DNA from: a virus
Virus record (IMG/VR): IMGVR_UViG_3300037336_000025
Coordinates: 62,001-126,000 of that record
DNA: 64,000 nucleotides
Reading direction: 5' to 3' (one strand)
This document shows, piece by piece, positions 45,401 through 53,585 of this stretch. The position numbers and the translations under genes are program-made. The notes beneath the pieces were generated by a model. That model did no database searches, was not told where the DNA came from, and saw only the letters and a list, made by a program, of their open reading frames with translations. Each line of letters opens with the position of its first letter. The first letter of the stretch is position 1.

Positions 45401-48400
45401 ACTACAGACTGTGATTACACCGTATACTGATACAGTAGGCAGTGCAGAATCGTCAACACTTATTGGTAATAGTTTAGATGCAATTATTGAAATTATCGAT
45501 ACTGGTCCTGGCGCAGTTGGATCTACCGTAACATTATCTGACCCAGCTACTACTGACGGAGTAAGCTCTACTACTGCATTAATTGGTGCATATAGTGCAT
45601 TGAATTCAGCAGCAGCAACTATTAGAGCAAATACAATCTCCTATATTAATGCACAATATCCGGCATTAACATACGATAGTGCAAAGTGTTCAAGAGATAT
45701 TGGTATTATTCTAAAAGCTGTTGGCTACGATTTTATGCTTGGTAATGTTGCAGCTAATAATGTGTCTACTAACTTTAAATCAATTATTGCAGCACAGTCT
45801 TATTTGAGAGATAACGCTGCTGAAGTATATACTTTAGGACAAAAGGCAGTTACTATAGAAGCAATTGAGTATGCTCGAACACAGGCTATTGCTAATGTGA
45901 GTAGTGATGCAACTGCGATTGCACGTATAAACATATTGATGCCTTTGATTACTACGATTATCTACAGCGGATCAAATGAAGGAAATGTTTGTTCAACAGA
46001 ATTACGTAACAGAGATTATGCAATCTTACAACTTGAACTTAACCGATCATTTATTGTAGCAGAAGTTAATGCATATATTGCTAATACCTTTAGTGATACT
46101 GCTACCGCTGTGACTACTAACGTAATTACAATTAGCGATACTAGCTGGTTAAAAAGAAACGCTGAGATTGTATTCAGTGGCACAACATTTGGCGGGATTA
46201 CCGTAGGTACTAGGTATTATGTTCAAAGTGTAGTTAGCTCAACTACCTTTACAGTATCCACAACACGTTATGGAACTGCTGCATTATTTACTGACGATAC
46301 AGGGTCAATGGCTGTTAATTTAGCTTACAACACAGAGTCATGCGCACGAGATGTTGGTACATACATTGACGCACTAAAGTGGGATTTGAAATATACTTCT
46401 AACTATCAATCAAGATTTGCTTCACGTTATTATGCAAATGCAGTGCTTGGAAGTCTAGAAGAAGATATGTATTATCTACGTGATGGCACTGGATTACGAG
46501 ATCAGACATTAGTTGGACTAACAGGTGACATGTTAGCAGAAAATGAATTTGGCACTAGCCGCGTGTCAGCTGGAGCATATGCAAGTTTAGATCCAGGTTG
46601 GGGACCAAATGACTTCCGTACATGGATTATCAGCCGTTCACCGTATGTGCAAGGGTTAACTACATTTGGTAACGGAGCAGTAGGACAAAAAATTGACGGC
46701 GCATTGCATAATGGCGGTAACGATTCTATAGTATCTAATGACTTTACGCAGGTAATATCAGACGGTATCGGTGCCTGGATCACCAACAATGGTCGTGCAG
46801 AGTTAGTATCTGTGTTCTCATACTATGCACACATAGCATACCTAGCTGAAAACGGCGGACGAATCAGAGCTACTAATGGCAATAACTCTTATGGAGATTT
46901 TGGTTCTGTAGCAGAAGGATTCGACGATCGCGAAACACCAAACACTGCGGTAGTCGATAACGTATTGCAGTTTGTTGCAACAGTCGGTAATGTAACTACA
47001 ACTGGCGCACAGTTTATTGGTTTAGAGTTTAGTAATGCAGGTATAGACTACACTGATGCACAATTTGTACTAACGGGCGGCGGAATTAATGCTACTTCTG
47101 AAGCGGACGAGTTCCGAGACGATGCAGTTTACCAAGTTAGATTGGTGCAATTAGCAGAAGATGGGCTTAATGGCGAGTTTGGCGGCTCAGGATACCTAAC
47201 TAACTCCAACACAGCTCAAGCAGGATCTACTACGCAAATTACACTAGCTGCTACTGATAGTACAATTAGTACAGGATATATTGGAATGAAGGTAGTAATT
47301 ACTGGCGGAACAGGAGTAGGCCAGTTTGGTATCATCGATACATACAACACCGGTACCAAAATTGCCACAATAATTACCGAATCTACAGGCGCAGCAGGGT
47401 GGGAACATTTTGTAGCAGGAACTACTATTGCTTCTCCGGATGCAAGTACTACGTACACTGTTGAACCAAGATTAACGTTTACAGCACCATCATATGCTTC
47501 TGCGGCAGGAACAGGGCTTCCAACTGCTGGTACATACACTGATGTAAAATTTGCATCAGCAGTAACTACTTACCTCGGAGTTGCTGGCACAGGCGGCACA
47601 GGAACTGGCGCTACATTTAATGTTATCAAGAAAGGAACCAAGTACCTTGTAAGTATTGCCGCTGCCGGAACTGGATATGTTAGATTAAACACTCTAACAA
47701 TTGCAGGGACATCGCTAGGCGGTGTTAGCACAACCAATGATATCACTATCACTATCACAGCAATTACCAGCCTATCTGGTGCAGTACTTGCAGTTGACAC
47801 TACTGGTAGCGGAGTTGGCGGCAATTTTGTTGCATTGTTGTCAGGAAGTGCTACAGCTGAAACATCAATCGGCGGCACATGGACCTCAAGAACACTATCT
47901 GCTAGCAGAGATTGGATTGCCGCTGCATCTGGACAAGATATTACAGCTATCACCGCTGACAGTCTAGTAGCTGGAACAGCATATAAGATTACAGTATTAG
48001 GTAATTCGTTGTTCAATACAGTAGGAGCAGTAAACAACTTTGTTGGAACTACATTTATTGCCACAGGCGCTACTACAGGCACTGGAACAGTTGTAGCAGT
48101 TAATTCTATAATAGTTGCAATTGCAACTGGCTCTAACACAACTACACGCTCAGTCGATGGCGGAATTAATTGGACAGCCGGCGGAAACTTACCTGCAACT
48201 ACTACTTGGACTAGTATTGCCTACGGTGGCGGAGTATGGGTTGCAGTTGCTACGGGCGGAACTGCAAATGCATATAGCACAAACGGCGGACTAACATGGG
48301 TAGCCGGAGCAGTATTGCCTGCAAGCACTACTTGGACTAGCGTTACTTACGGTGCTGGAAAATTTGTTGCAGTAGCTTCAGGCGGAACTCAAGCAGCATA

Positions 48401-49823
48401 CTCTATAAATTACGGTTTAACCTGGGTTACGGCTGCTTTACCATCTAGCACTAACTGGAAGAGTGTTGAATTTGGCAATAATAGATTTGTTGCAGTATCA
48501 AGTACTAGCGGAACAGCAGCAGCTTTCAGCTTAGACGGCATTACTTGGGTAGCTAGCACTATTATTAGTGCTGCTTACCTGTCAGTTGCTTACGGCCAAG
48601 GAACATTTGTTGCAGTAGGCGCAGGTACAACAGCAGCTAGCTCTCCAGACGGAGTTGTTTGGACTTCAAGAACTATTAGTACAAGTAACAGTGTAGCCGT
48701 AGTATTTGGAAATACAAATAGAATTGGTAAATTTGTAACAATTAGTAACAGCGGCGCATCTAATGTTAGTGTGATAACTGCTAGCACCCGTGCCCGAGCA
48801 AGAGCGCAAGTAGCTAACGGTAAAATATTTGCAATTAATATCTTAGAACCTGGATCGGGTTATGCTTCATTGCCAACAATGACCATTACTGACCCTAACA
48901 ATATCTTCGAAGCACCATTTACAGTCAGAACAGGTAAAGGAACATTAGCCAACCCGTCATTTATTAATCGCGGAATCCAGTACGAAACAGCAAGTGCTGA
49001 GATAGGTAGTGGCGACGGATTTGCTGATAACTATCAACCAGGTAGTTTTGTTGCAGTTCGACAACTAGCAACACGTCCAGTAGCTGGATCTAACGTAGTG
49101 TTCGATGGTGTACCAGGAGTAACTTTTAAGTTAGTAAATATTGTAACTTTCCTTGGTACGAATGATGGAGAATATACAGCATTCTTACAAATAAGTCCTC
49201 AATTAACAATCAGTCAAGCTCCTGAACATTTAGAGGGTGTAACTACTAGATTGCGCTACAGTCAGGTACGATTAACTGGACACGATTTCTTAGACATTGG
49301 TACAGGTAGCTTCACAGAAAGTAACTACCCTAATGATCCATTGCAAGATCCAATACCGGGTAACGAGACGGTTGAAGCTGACGGCGGACGAGTATTCTTT
49401 ACTTCAACTGACCAAGACGGCAACTTCCGAGTTGGTAGTTTGTTTGCTATTGAGCAGTCGACTGGTATTGCTACATTGAATGCTGATGCGTTTAATATTA
49501 GTGGTCTACAGGAACTTAATCTAGGTAATGTTACACTTGGTGGCGGATCAGCAACTATTACAGAATTCTCAACAGATCCGTTCTTTACAGCAGATAGCGA
49601 TAATATTGTACCAACACAGCGAGCAATTAAAGCATTTATTGCTTCACAAATTGGTGGCGGTGGCGCATCGTTGAACGTAAATAGCGTAACAGCAGGTGCT
49701 ATTTTTATTAGCAGTAATGTAATTACTACAGTTACAGGTACACCGATTAAGATGAATGCAACTTTTGAATTCCGTGGTGGAGTAATAGGCTTACCACTAG
49801 CATTCAACTACTTTTTAAACTAA
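42447..49823 (+). CDS. Giant modular fibre protein 2 (paralogue of giant 1)
   Basis: A 2458-aa protein, the largest gene here, with the same order of parts as the previous one: seven W...Y...GD-(I/V)-V modules (residues about 8-400; for example TRYKIGDLVRTGAYTYVC), a beta-helix-like start (VYYVAPHGSDAPSPVQ, then FKTIRYACEQ; about 450), a shared block (LDPGWGPNDFRTWIISRSPY; about 1378), a BNR-like propeller (about 1800-2090; units such as TTWTSIAYGGGVWVAVATGG) and the same end block (TDQDGNFRVGSLFAIEQ). It has about 600 extra residues, chiefly between 550 and 1370, with long helical His/Ala/Thr-rich segments and a GTAYKITVLGNSLFNTVGA phage-fibre unit. The pair arose by duplication and diverged. 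Confidence 0.75.
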   Translation: MAEFKLGRIRFVWKDVWITGTTYYVDDVVRNGGKTYICTVGHTAAADFYTNLDYNPTKWNQMTDGQEWKSDWTVGTFYKDNDVVKYGALLYICTNSHTSAATLALGLEANLPGNWDVFAEGTEWKNTWTISTRYKIGDLVRTGAYTYVCKTGHTSAATELLGLEANAANWDEFNAGLEYKGAWSGSSVLYKLNDIVKQGAGLWICVDKHTSTTNFITDSSAYWSQFVEGVQFEDNWNSSTVYQIGDIVRYGGNQYIAITNHFNATPSTSTAIWSLFSEGITFESEWSSATAYRVGNVISQRGYTYIATADSTNQEPPNLTYWQKLNSGISWQAEWVDDVIYKLGDAVRYGSNAYICVLGHKSEADDGSTIGNDPQGGGNVNSRPDQDISGTYWNLLSIGTEVSVLTTRGDLVYFGGAGPTRLPIGTEGQVLRAGADDPEWVSLGAADQVYYVAPHGSDAPSPVQGKTLDKPFKTIRYACEQVENGPRNPSAQRLLELNRVFIQREVTSWIDYQVANATSGSIWENFVYEDAKCARDTGFVVDRLQWDIGHGGNLKIRAAAQSLLGLLVDGPFSVAEEDAPYSTLSSETAQGIAAYNYLLVVVAAVLANQAPAVAYQNVTDDSTAIAGQFIDITLVAEAGVLTTITLLVAIITDALANPTQVGPLPTIPARYVPFTLINVATGQYRETLPIIVPANTCIQGDELRSTNAGPAGSLVDISDSYYSLSSLAHISGFIGNIVTGSTVTPTTGNIVAQSANWPFADVAENVAVTQLVDVIKLQSDYRLGTLHTTNLIDPVGYNAGYLAGYGNARKLIKENKKFLQEEVITYLKNSYSSLAFTGSIAGNVLTVTSVESGVVTNDALIHGRSVIQGTRIDKQLSGATGEIGTYEVSKFQTVTSTIIKADTKYSRTANRRDTGYAIDAVIYDLTYGGNSQSVTAGLAYFDGDSADSTIAKSILSASFKPATLAGLAFLKTRMQAVALGSAFTPLQTVITPYTDTVGSAESSTLIGNSLDAIIEIIDTGPGAVGSTVTLSDPATTDGVSSTTALIGAYSALNSAAATIRANTISYINAQYPALTYDSAKCSRDIGIILKAVGYDFMLGNVAANNVSTNFKSIIAAQSYLRDNAAEVYTLGQKAVTIEAIEYARTQAIANVSSDATAIARINILMPLITTIIYSGSNEGNVCSTELRNRDYAILQLELNRSFIVAEVNAYIANTFSDTATAVTTNVITISDTSWLKRNAEIVFSGTTFGGITVGTRYYVQSVVSSTTFTVSTTRYGTAALFTDDTGSMAVNLAYNTESCARDVGTYIDALKWDLKYTSNYQSRFASRYYANAVLGSLEEDMYYLRDGTGLRDQTLVGLTGDMLAENEFGTSRVSAGAYASLDPGWGPNDFRTWIISRSPYVQGLTTFGNGAVGQKIDGALHNGGNDSIVSNDFTQVISDGIGAWITNNGRAELVSVFSYYAHIAYLAENGGRIRATNGNNSYGDFGSVAEGFDDRETPNTAVVDNVLQFVATVGNVTTTGAQFIGLEFSNAGIDYTDAQFVLTGGGINATSEADEFRDDAVYQVRLVQLAEDGLNGEFGGSGYLTNSNTAQAGSTTQITLAATDSTISTGYIGMKVVITGGTGVGQFGIIDTYNTGTKIATIITESTGAAGWEHFVAGTTIASPDASTTYTVEPRLTFTAPSYASAAGTGLPTAGTYTDVKFASAVTTYLGVAGTGGTGTGATFNVIKKGTKYLVSIAAAGTGYVRLNTLTIAGTSLGGVSTTNDITITITAITSLSGAVLAVDTTGSGVGGNFVALLSGSATAETSIGGTWTSRTLSASRDWIAAASGQDITAITADSLVAGTAYKITVLGNSLFNTVGAVNNFVGTTFIATGATTGTGTVVAVNSIIVAIATGSNTTTRSVDGGINWTAGGNLPATTTWTSIAYGGGVWVAVATGGTANAYSTNGGLTWVAGAVLPASTTWTSVTYGAGKFVAVASGGTQAAYSINYGLTWVTAALPSSTNWKSVEFGNNRFVAVSSTSGTAAAFSLDGITWVASTIISAAYLSVAYGQGTFVAVGAGTTAASSPDGVVWTSRTISTSNSVAVVFGNTNRIGKFVTISNSGASNVSVITASTRARARAQVANGKIFAINILEPGSGYASLPTMTITDPNNIFEAPFTVRTGKGTLANPSFINRGIQYETASAEIGSGDGFADNYQPGSFVAVRQLATRPVAGSNVVFDGVPGVTFKLVNIVTFLGTNDGEYTAFLQISPQLTISQAPEHLEGVTTRLRYSQVRLTGHDFLDIGTGSFTESNYPNDPLQDPIPGNETVEADGGRVFFTSTDQDGNFRVGSLFAIEQSTGIATLNADAFNISGLQELNLGNVTLGGGSATITEFSTDPFFTADSDNIVPTQRAIKAFIASQIGGGGASLNVNSVTAGAIFISSNVITTVTGTPIKMNATFEFRGGVIGLPLAFNYFLN

Positions 49824-49826
49824 ATA
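49820..49826 (+). promoter_or_regulatory. Late promoter (CTAAATA)
   Basis: CTAAATA overlaps the giant-2 stop codon and is 17 nt before the ATG at 49844; GGAGAAA lies between, so the leader would be very short. Confidence 0.5.
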
Positions 49827-49843
49827 CATTGGAGAAATAAATT

Positions 49844-50164
49844 ATGGCAACAGGAAGATTAGGAACAGCAGATTTAACAGCAGCAACTAACACTACGGTG
49901 TATACTTGCCCTGCTGATACATTTGCAGTAGTAACAGTTAGTGTATGTAATCGCGGAAGTGGTTCGGCAACAGTTCAACTGGCAATTTGTGATACCTCAA
50001 CTCCGGGTGGAGACGAGTATCTAGAATTTGATATAACTTTACTAGCAAAGGGTGTGTTAGAGCGTACTGGTATTGTACTAGATGCAGGAAAGTTACTGGT
50101 TGTAAGATCAAGTGCTATTAGCGTTAATGCAATAGTATATGGTATTGAAACCGCCACAGTTTAA
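49844..50164 (+). CDS. Small beta-sandwich-like structural protein (paralogue family A)
   Basis: A 106-aa protein starting MATGRLGTADLTAATNTTVY. TFAVVTVSVCNRGSGSATVQ and LLAKGVLERTGIVLDAGKLL follow the pattern of the 32883 and 36101 proteins. Such short proteins with an ATGRLG-type start recur next to fibre genes in many phages, where they are thought to be structural. Its late promoter and GGAGAAA site suggest strong expression. Confidence 0.6.
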   Translation: MATGRLGTADLTAATNTTVYTCPADTFAVVTVSVCNRGSGSATVQLAICDTSTPGGDEYLEFDITLLAKGVLERTGIVLDAGKLLVVRSSAISVNAIVYGIETATV

Positions 50165-50178
50165 AAAAGGATAATATC

Positions 50179-51069
50179 ATGGCAAGAAAAATCACAGGCG
50201 GACTGGCAGGTAGTTCGACATTTGTAGGAACTATTCAGATTTCGGCCAATGCAGAACTTGCTACAGCAGACGATCAAGATATTACCATTAGTCCTGGAGC
50301 TGGCGGCATATTAATTTCTACCACGGCTTTTGAGTTAAGCACCCAGAGCGAGTTAAGATTTTCAGATGCTGATAGTTCAAATTGGGTAGGTTTTAAACCT
50401 CCTGCAACTATTGTATCAGACGTAATCTGGACATTACCGGCAACTGACGGATCTATCGGTCAGGTATTAACTACAAATGCAGCAGGTACACTAAGTTGGT
50501 CATCGAAGTCAGTTATAATTGGTGATGAAATTACTACAGCAACTTTTCAGTATCCGTTGTTTACCACTGCTACATCAGGCGCAGCAACATCAGTTAGTGT
50601 GTCGAGTTCAAAACTGACATATCAACCTAGTACCGGAACAGTATCTTCCTCTGAACTAAGAGCTAGTGCTTCTACAGGGTCATCAAGTAAGACTACGGGC
50701 GCATTAGTTGTAACTGGCGGAGCAGGCATTGGTGGATCACTATATGTAGGCGGCGATATTGTTGCATTTGCTGCTTCTGATATTAGACTAAAAGAAAATA
50801 TTACAAAAATTGATAATAGCTTAGAAAAACTATTAAAAATATCAGGATATGAGTATTACTGGAATAGCATTGCGCAAGAACTACATCCAGAGCGAACTAC
50901 GCTAGACGTGGGAGTTATTGCTCAAGAAGTAAAGGAAGTATTGCCATCAGCTGTAGTCCAAAGAGACGACGGGTATCTTGCTGTAAATTATGATAAGATA
51001 ATTCCTTTGTTAATAGAGTCTATTAAAACTCTAAAAGAAGAAATTGACAATATTAAAAGAGAGATTTAA
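50179..51069 (+). CDS. Fibre protein with S74-type self-cleaving chaperone domain
   Basis: A 296-aa protein. Residues 1-190 are beta-rich shaft with a VGFKPPATIVSDVIWTLPAT unit found in other phage fibres and a GALVVTGGAGIGGSLYVGGD unit just before the end domain. Residues about 198-296 are the intramolecular chaperone domain of the peptidase S74 family: the start ASDIRLKENITKIDNSLEKL is the family's cleavage site region (cut before the Asp), then GYEYYW, TLDVGVIAQEVKEVLPSAV and YDKIIPLLIESIKTLKEEI. This domain trimerises the fibre and is cut off. Start ATG 14 nt after the previous stop. Confidence 0.88.
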   Translation: MARKITGGLAGSSTFVGTIQISANAELATADDQDITISPGAGGILISTTAFELSTQSELRFSDADSSNWVGFKPPATIVSDVIWTLPATDGSIGQVLTTNAAGTLSWSSKSVIIGDEITTATFQYPLFTTATSGAATSVSVSSSKLTYQPSTGTVSSSELRASASTGSSSKTTGALVVTGGAGIGGSLYVGGDIVAFAASDIRLKENITKIDNSLEKLLKISGYEYYWNSIAQELHPERTTLDVGVIAQEVKEVLPSAVVQRDDGYLAVNYDKIIPLLIESIKTLKEEIDNIKREI

Positions 51070-51071
51070 TA

Positions 51072-51899
51072 ATGGCAGTGCAACTATCAAATTGCGGTAT
51101 TATTTATTCCAACAATCAACATAAGTGTACGATTGAAGAAAAAATAGAAGTTTATGTTTATAACGGAAACCATTGGTCGCCTGCAAATGGTGGCAGATGT
51201 TGTGGCTGGGTTGTGCCTACAGGGACTACTTCTATAAAGTTTGAAATACTATCAGGCGGCGGGCCAGGTGGCTCATCAGGCGGCGACTATGATTATGGTA
51301 TAGGCGGACAGGGCGGCAATTATACTGCAAAAACACTACAAAAATCAGTGCATGGATTTACAGATGGTCAAACATATACAGTATGCGCCGCTGGCACATC
51401 GGATTGTAGTTGCTGTTGTTCGTGTAACGTAAACTGCCGTCATGGATGCACAGGTTGGGTCCAAGGAACAGGTCTAAGTAATTTCTGCGCTATTGGCGGC
51501 ATGGGTGGCCCAACGATCTGGGACAAGATGAGTCAATGTTATAACTGTCACATTGGCAATGTCCAGTGTGATCTAGGATTATACAACGATAGCTGGCAGG
51601 CAAATGCCTGCAACTCACCGACTTATGGCGGCGATATGGAATTTAGAGGTACAGCTGGATCTATGAACCGACAGTACGACTGTTGTGCAGACCACTTCTC
51701 AGTTGCAGGTTCTCCATCAGGACCAATAAGTGCTGCCCACGGCGTAGGCGGAAAGCATCCATGTGTTGGCAACTTAGCCTGTTGTTCTGCACATGCGGCT
51801 TATCCAGGTGGCGGCGGAGCAGGTCACTCAACAATGTCATCAAGTGCATGTTGGGGCAGCTTTGGTGCCGGCGGCCTAGTTAAAATAACATATAGTTAA
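51072..51899 (+). CDS. Cysteine-rich, glycine-rich virion protein (copy 1)
   Basis: A 275-aa protein with about 23 cysteines, including the cluster CSCCCSCNVNCRHGC (about residues 112-126) and pairs CC at 36-37, 200-201 and 234-235. It is also Gly-rich, with GGGPGGSSGGDYDYGIGG and a GGGGAG end region. The Gly-rich loops recall adhesins at fibre tips such as T-even gp38, but the cysteines are unusual for a phage protein. Its neighbours are fibre genes on both sides. Two nt after the S74 fibre stop. A disulphide-locked or metal-binding tip adhesin is inferred; no named family is recognised. Confidence 0.65.
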   Translation: MAVQLSNCGIIYSNNQHKCTIEEKIEVYVYNGNHWSPANGGRCCGWVVPTGTTSIKFEILSGGGPGGSSGGDYDYGIGGQGGNYTAKTLQKSVHGFTDGQTYTVCAAGTSDCSCCCSCNVNCRHGCTGWVQGTGLSNFCAIGGMGGPTIWDKMSQCYNCHIGNVQCDLGLYNDSWQANACNSPTYGGDMEFRGTAGSMNRQYDCCADHFSVAGSPSGPISAAHGVGGKHPCVGNLACCSAHAAYPGGGGAGHSTMSSSACWGSFGAGGLVKITYS

Positions 51900-51914
51900 G
51901 AGGAAATAAAAAAA

Positions 51915-52742
51915 ATGCCAGTACAATTATCAAATAACGGTATAGTATATGCTAATGGACAGCACCAATGCGCAATTGCTGAAGTTAAAGAAATATGGGT
52001 ATATAATACAAACAACTGGACGCCAGAAAACGGCGGAAGATGCTGTCAATTTATAGCCCCAGCAGGAACTACTTCTATAAAGTTTGAAATATTATCAGGA
52101 GGCGGCCCAGGCGGCTCCTCAGGTGGTGACTATGACCACGGTGTAGGAGGCGCAGGCGGCAATTATACCGCAAAGACATTGACTAAATCAGTGCATGGAT
52201 TTGGAGATGGTACTGGGTATACTGTGTGTGCTGCTGGTTCGTCAAACTGTAGCTGCTGCTGTTCATGTAACATGAACTGCCGTCATGGATGTACTAGTTG
52301 GGTTCAGGGAACTGGCCTAAGTAATTTCTGTGCAATTGGCGGCATGGGCGGCTCAACTAGCTGGGATATGACATCAAACTGTTATAACTGTCATATTGGT
52401 AATACTCAATGTGACTTAGGTAACTACAACGCAGGTTGGGTCAACCATAGCTGCAACTCACCAACTTATGGCGGCGATATTGAATTTAGAGGAACTACGG
52501 GATCATTTAACAGGCAGTATAACTGTTGTGCAGATGCATTCTCAGTAGCAGGTGGACCAAGTGGACCATTTACTGCTCCTCATGGCGTAGGCGGAAAACA
52601 TCGATGTGTTGGGAACTTAGCCTGTTGCTCTGCACACGCGGCGTTCCCAGGTGGCGGGGGCGCGGGACACGCAACAGACGCAACAAGTGCATGTTGGGGT
52701 AGTTTTGGCGCAGGCGGCCTAGTTAAAATAACGTATAGTTAA
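51915..52742 (+). CDS. Cysteine-rich, glycine-rich virion protein (copy 2)
   Basis: A second 275-aa copy of the same length and cysteine pattern (CSCCCSCNMNCRHGC; CCADAFSVAGG; LACCSAHAAFPGGGG), 15 nt downstream. Differences cluster at surface-like positions (YDYGIGGQG against YDHGVGGAG; DKMSQCYNC against DMTSNCYNC), while all or nearly all cysteines are kept. This is tandem duplication with divergence, as expected for receptor-binding proteins that vary. GAGGLVKITYS ends both. Confidence 0.65.
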   Translation: MPVQLSNNGIVYANGQHQCAIAEVKEIWVYNTNNWTPENGGRCCQFIAPAGTTSIKFEILSGGGPGGSSGGDYDHGVGGAGGNYTAKTLTKSVHGFGDGTGYTVCAAGSSNCSCCCSCNMNCRHGCTSWVQGTGLSNFCAIGGMGGSTSWDMTSNCYNCHIGNTQCDLGNYNAGWVNHSCNSPTYGGDIEFRGTTGSFNRQYNCCADAFSVAGGPSGPFTAPHGVGGKHRCVGNLACCSAHAAFPGGGGAGHATDATSACWGSFGAGGLVKITYS

Positions 52743-52752
52743 GGAGAATAAA

Positions 52753-53469
52753 ATGGCAAAAATAACTAAAATGCTAACATATAGCGTACCAGATGAAATG
52801 TACTCAACTGCAACTACGTTGGGTAAAACTAGTACACAGTTTTACAACGGTCCAGCCGAATTGATACTTTGGATTAGTAAAGATACCGGCCGGGTTACAC
52901 AATCGTGGGAAGCAGAAAATGAGCCAGCACAACCGCTGCCATTGGATCTTAAAAGAGAGATCTTAAAAGCAGACACTGACGAAAACTGTATTAGAATTGG
53001 ATTAATACACAGCGGATTCGACAAGCCAAAAATTTACGAAGTTGCAGTTGGCCCAGCCGATGCGGCAAATGCTACAGTTGTAGATCCGTCCGATGTTAGA
53101 ATAGTTTACAATAGAGAGACTGTAGATAGCGACTATACTGCACCTCTTTCGTTCTTTGAGTACCTACGAGATAGGTCAATAGAGTTTACTAAAATTGGAA
53201 GAAACTCACTATTAGCAGCTAGTGACGGTAGACTTGCATCAGATATGCCTGCTGCATTAAAAGAACAATGGATGACATACAGACAAAAACTTAGAGATTT
53301 GCCAGCTGATTGGGCAGGAGTTCCAGGCTACCTAATAAGATTTCCAATGAGCCCCGATGACTCTGTTGATATGGAATTTAATGACCCATACGTTGATGTT
53401 ATTAGAATTGCTGATAGAACTGATATAGACAATGATGCATTGTCACAGCTACCTGCTGGCGTTAAGTAA
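52753..53469 (+). CDS. Possible tail-fibre assembly chaperone
   Basis: A 238-aa protein. The central segment AALKEQWMTYRQKLRDLPADW (residues about 173-193) resembles the W-x(2)-YR-x-x-LRDLP motif found at the end of many tail-fibre assembly chaperones. The rest is mixed, with an acidic C-terminus. It is the last gene of the fibre run, the usual position of fibre chaperones, and follows the two Cys-rich proteins at 10 nt with GGAGA as SD. The motif is the only evidence, so a virion part is also possible. Confidence 0.55.
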   Translation: MAKITKMLTYSVPDEMYSTATTLGKTSTQFYNGPAELILWISKDTGRVTQSWEAENEPAQPLPLDLKREILKADTDENCIRIGLIHSGFDKPKIYEVAVGPADAANATVVDPSDVRIVYNRETVDSDYTAPLSFFEYLRDRSIEFTKIGRNSLLAASDGRLASDMPAALKEQWMTYRQKLRDLPADWAGVPGYLIRFPMSPDDSVDMEFNDPYVDVIRIADRTDIDNDALSQLPAGVK

Positions 53470-53471
53470 TC

Positions 53472-53478
53472 TTAAATA
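53472..53478 (+). promoter_or_regulatory. Candidate late promoter (TTAAATA), first of two
   Basis: TTAAATA immediately after the fibre run, 107 nt before the ATG at 53586. The interval to 53585 holds nothing else but a second box. Confidence 0.45.
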
Positions 53479-53542
53479 GTATTATGCTGGAAACGGCACA
53501 ATACTTAACAGCCACATTGTTCTTAGAGGTACATACTTCACA

Positions 53543-53550
53543 ATAAATAT
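53543..53550 (+). promoter_or_regulatory. Late promoter (AATAAATA) for the modification cassette
   Basis: AATAAATA lies 35 nt before the ATG at 53586; the only SD-like sequence is AAAGG, rather far upstream. Confidence 0.55.
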
Positions 53551-53585
53551 TATAATACGATGAGTTATCAAAGGTTATAATATTA

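Noticed and set aside
47570-48139. 189-codon minus-strand open frame
   Set aside because: Val/Pro-rich shadow of the Thr/Gly-rich giant protein on the other strand.
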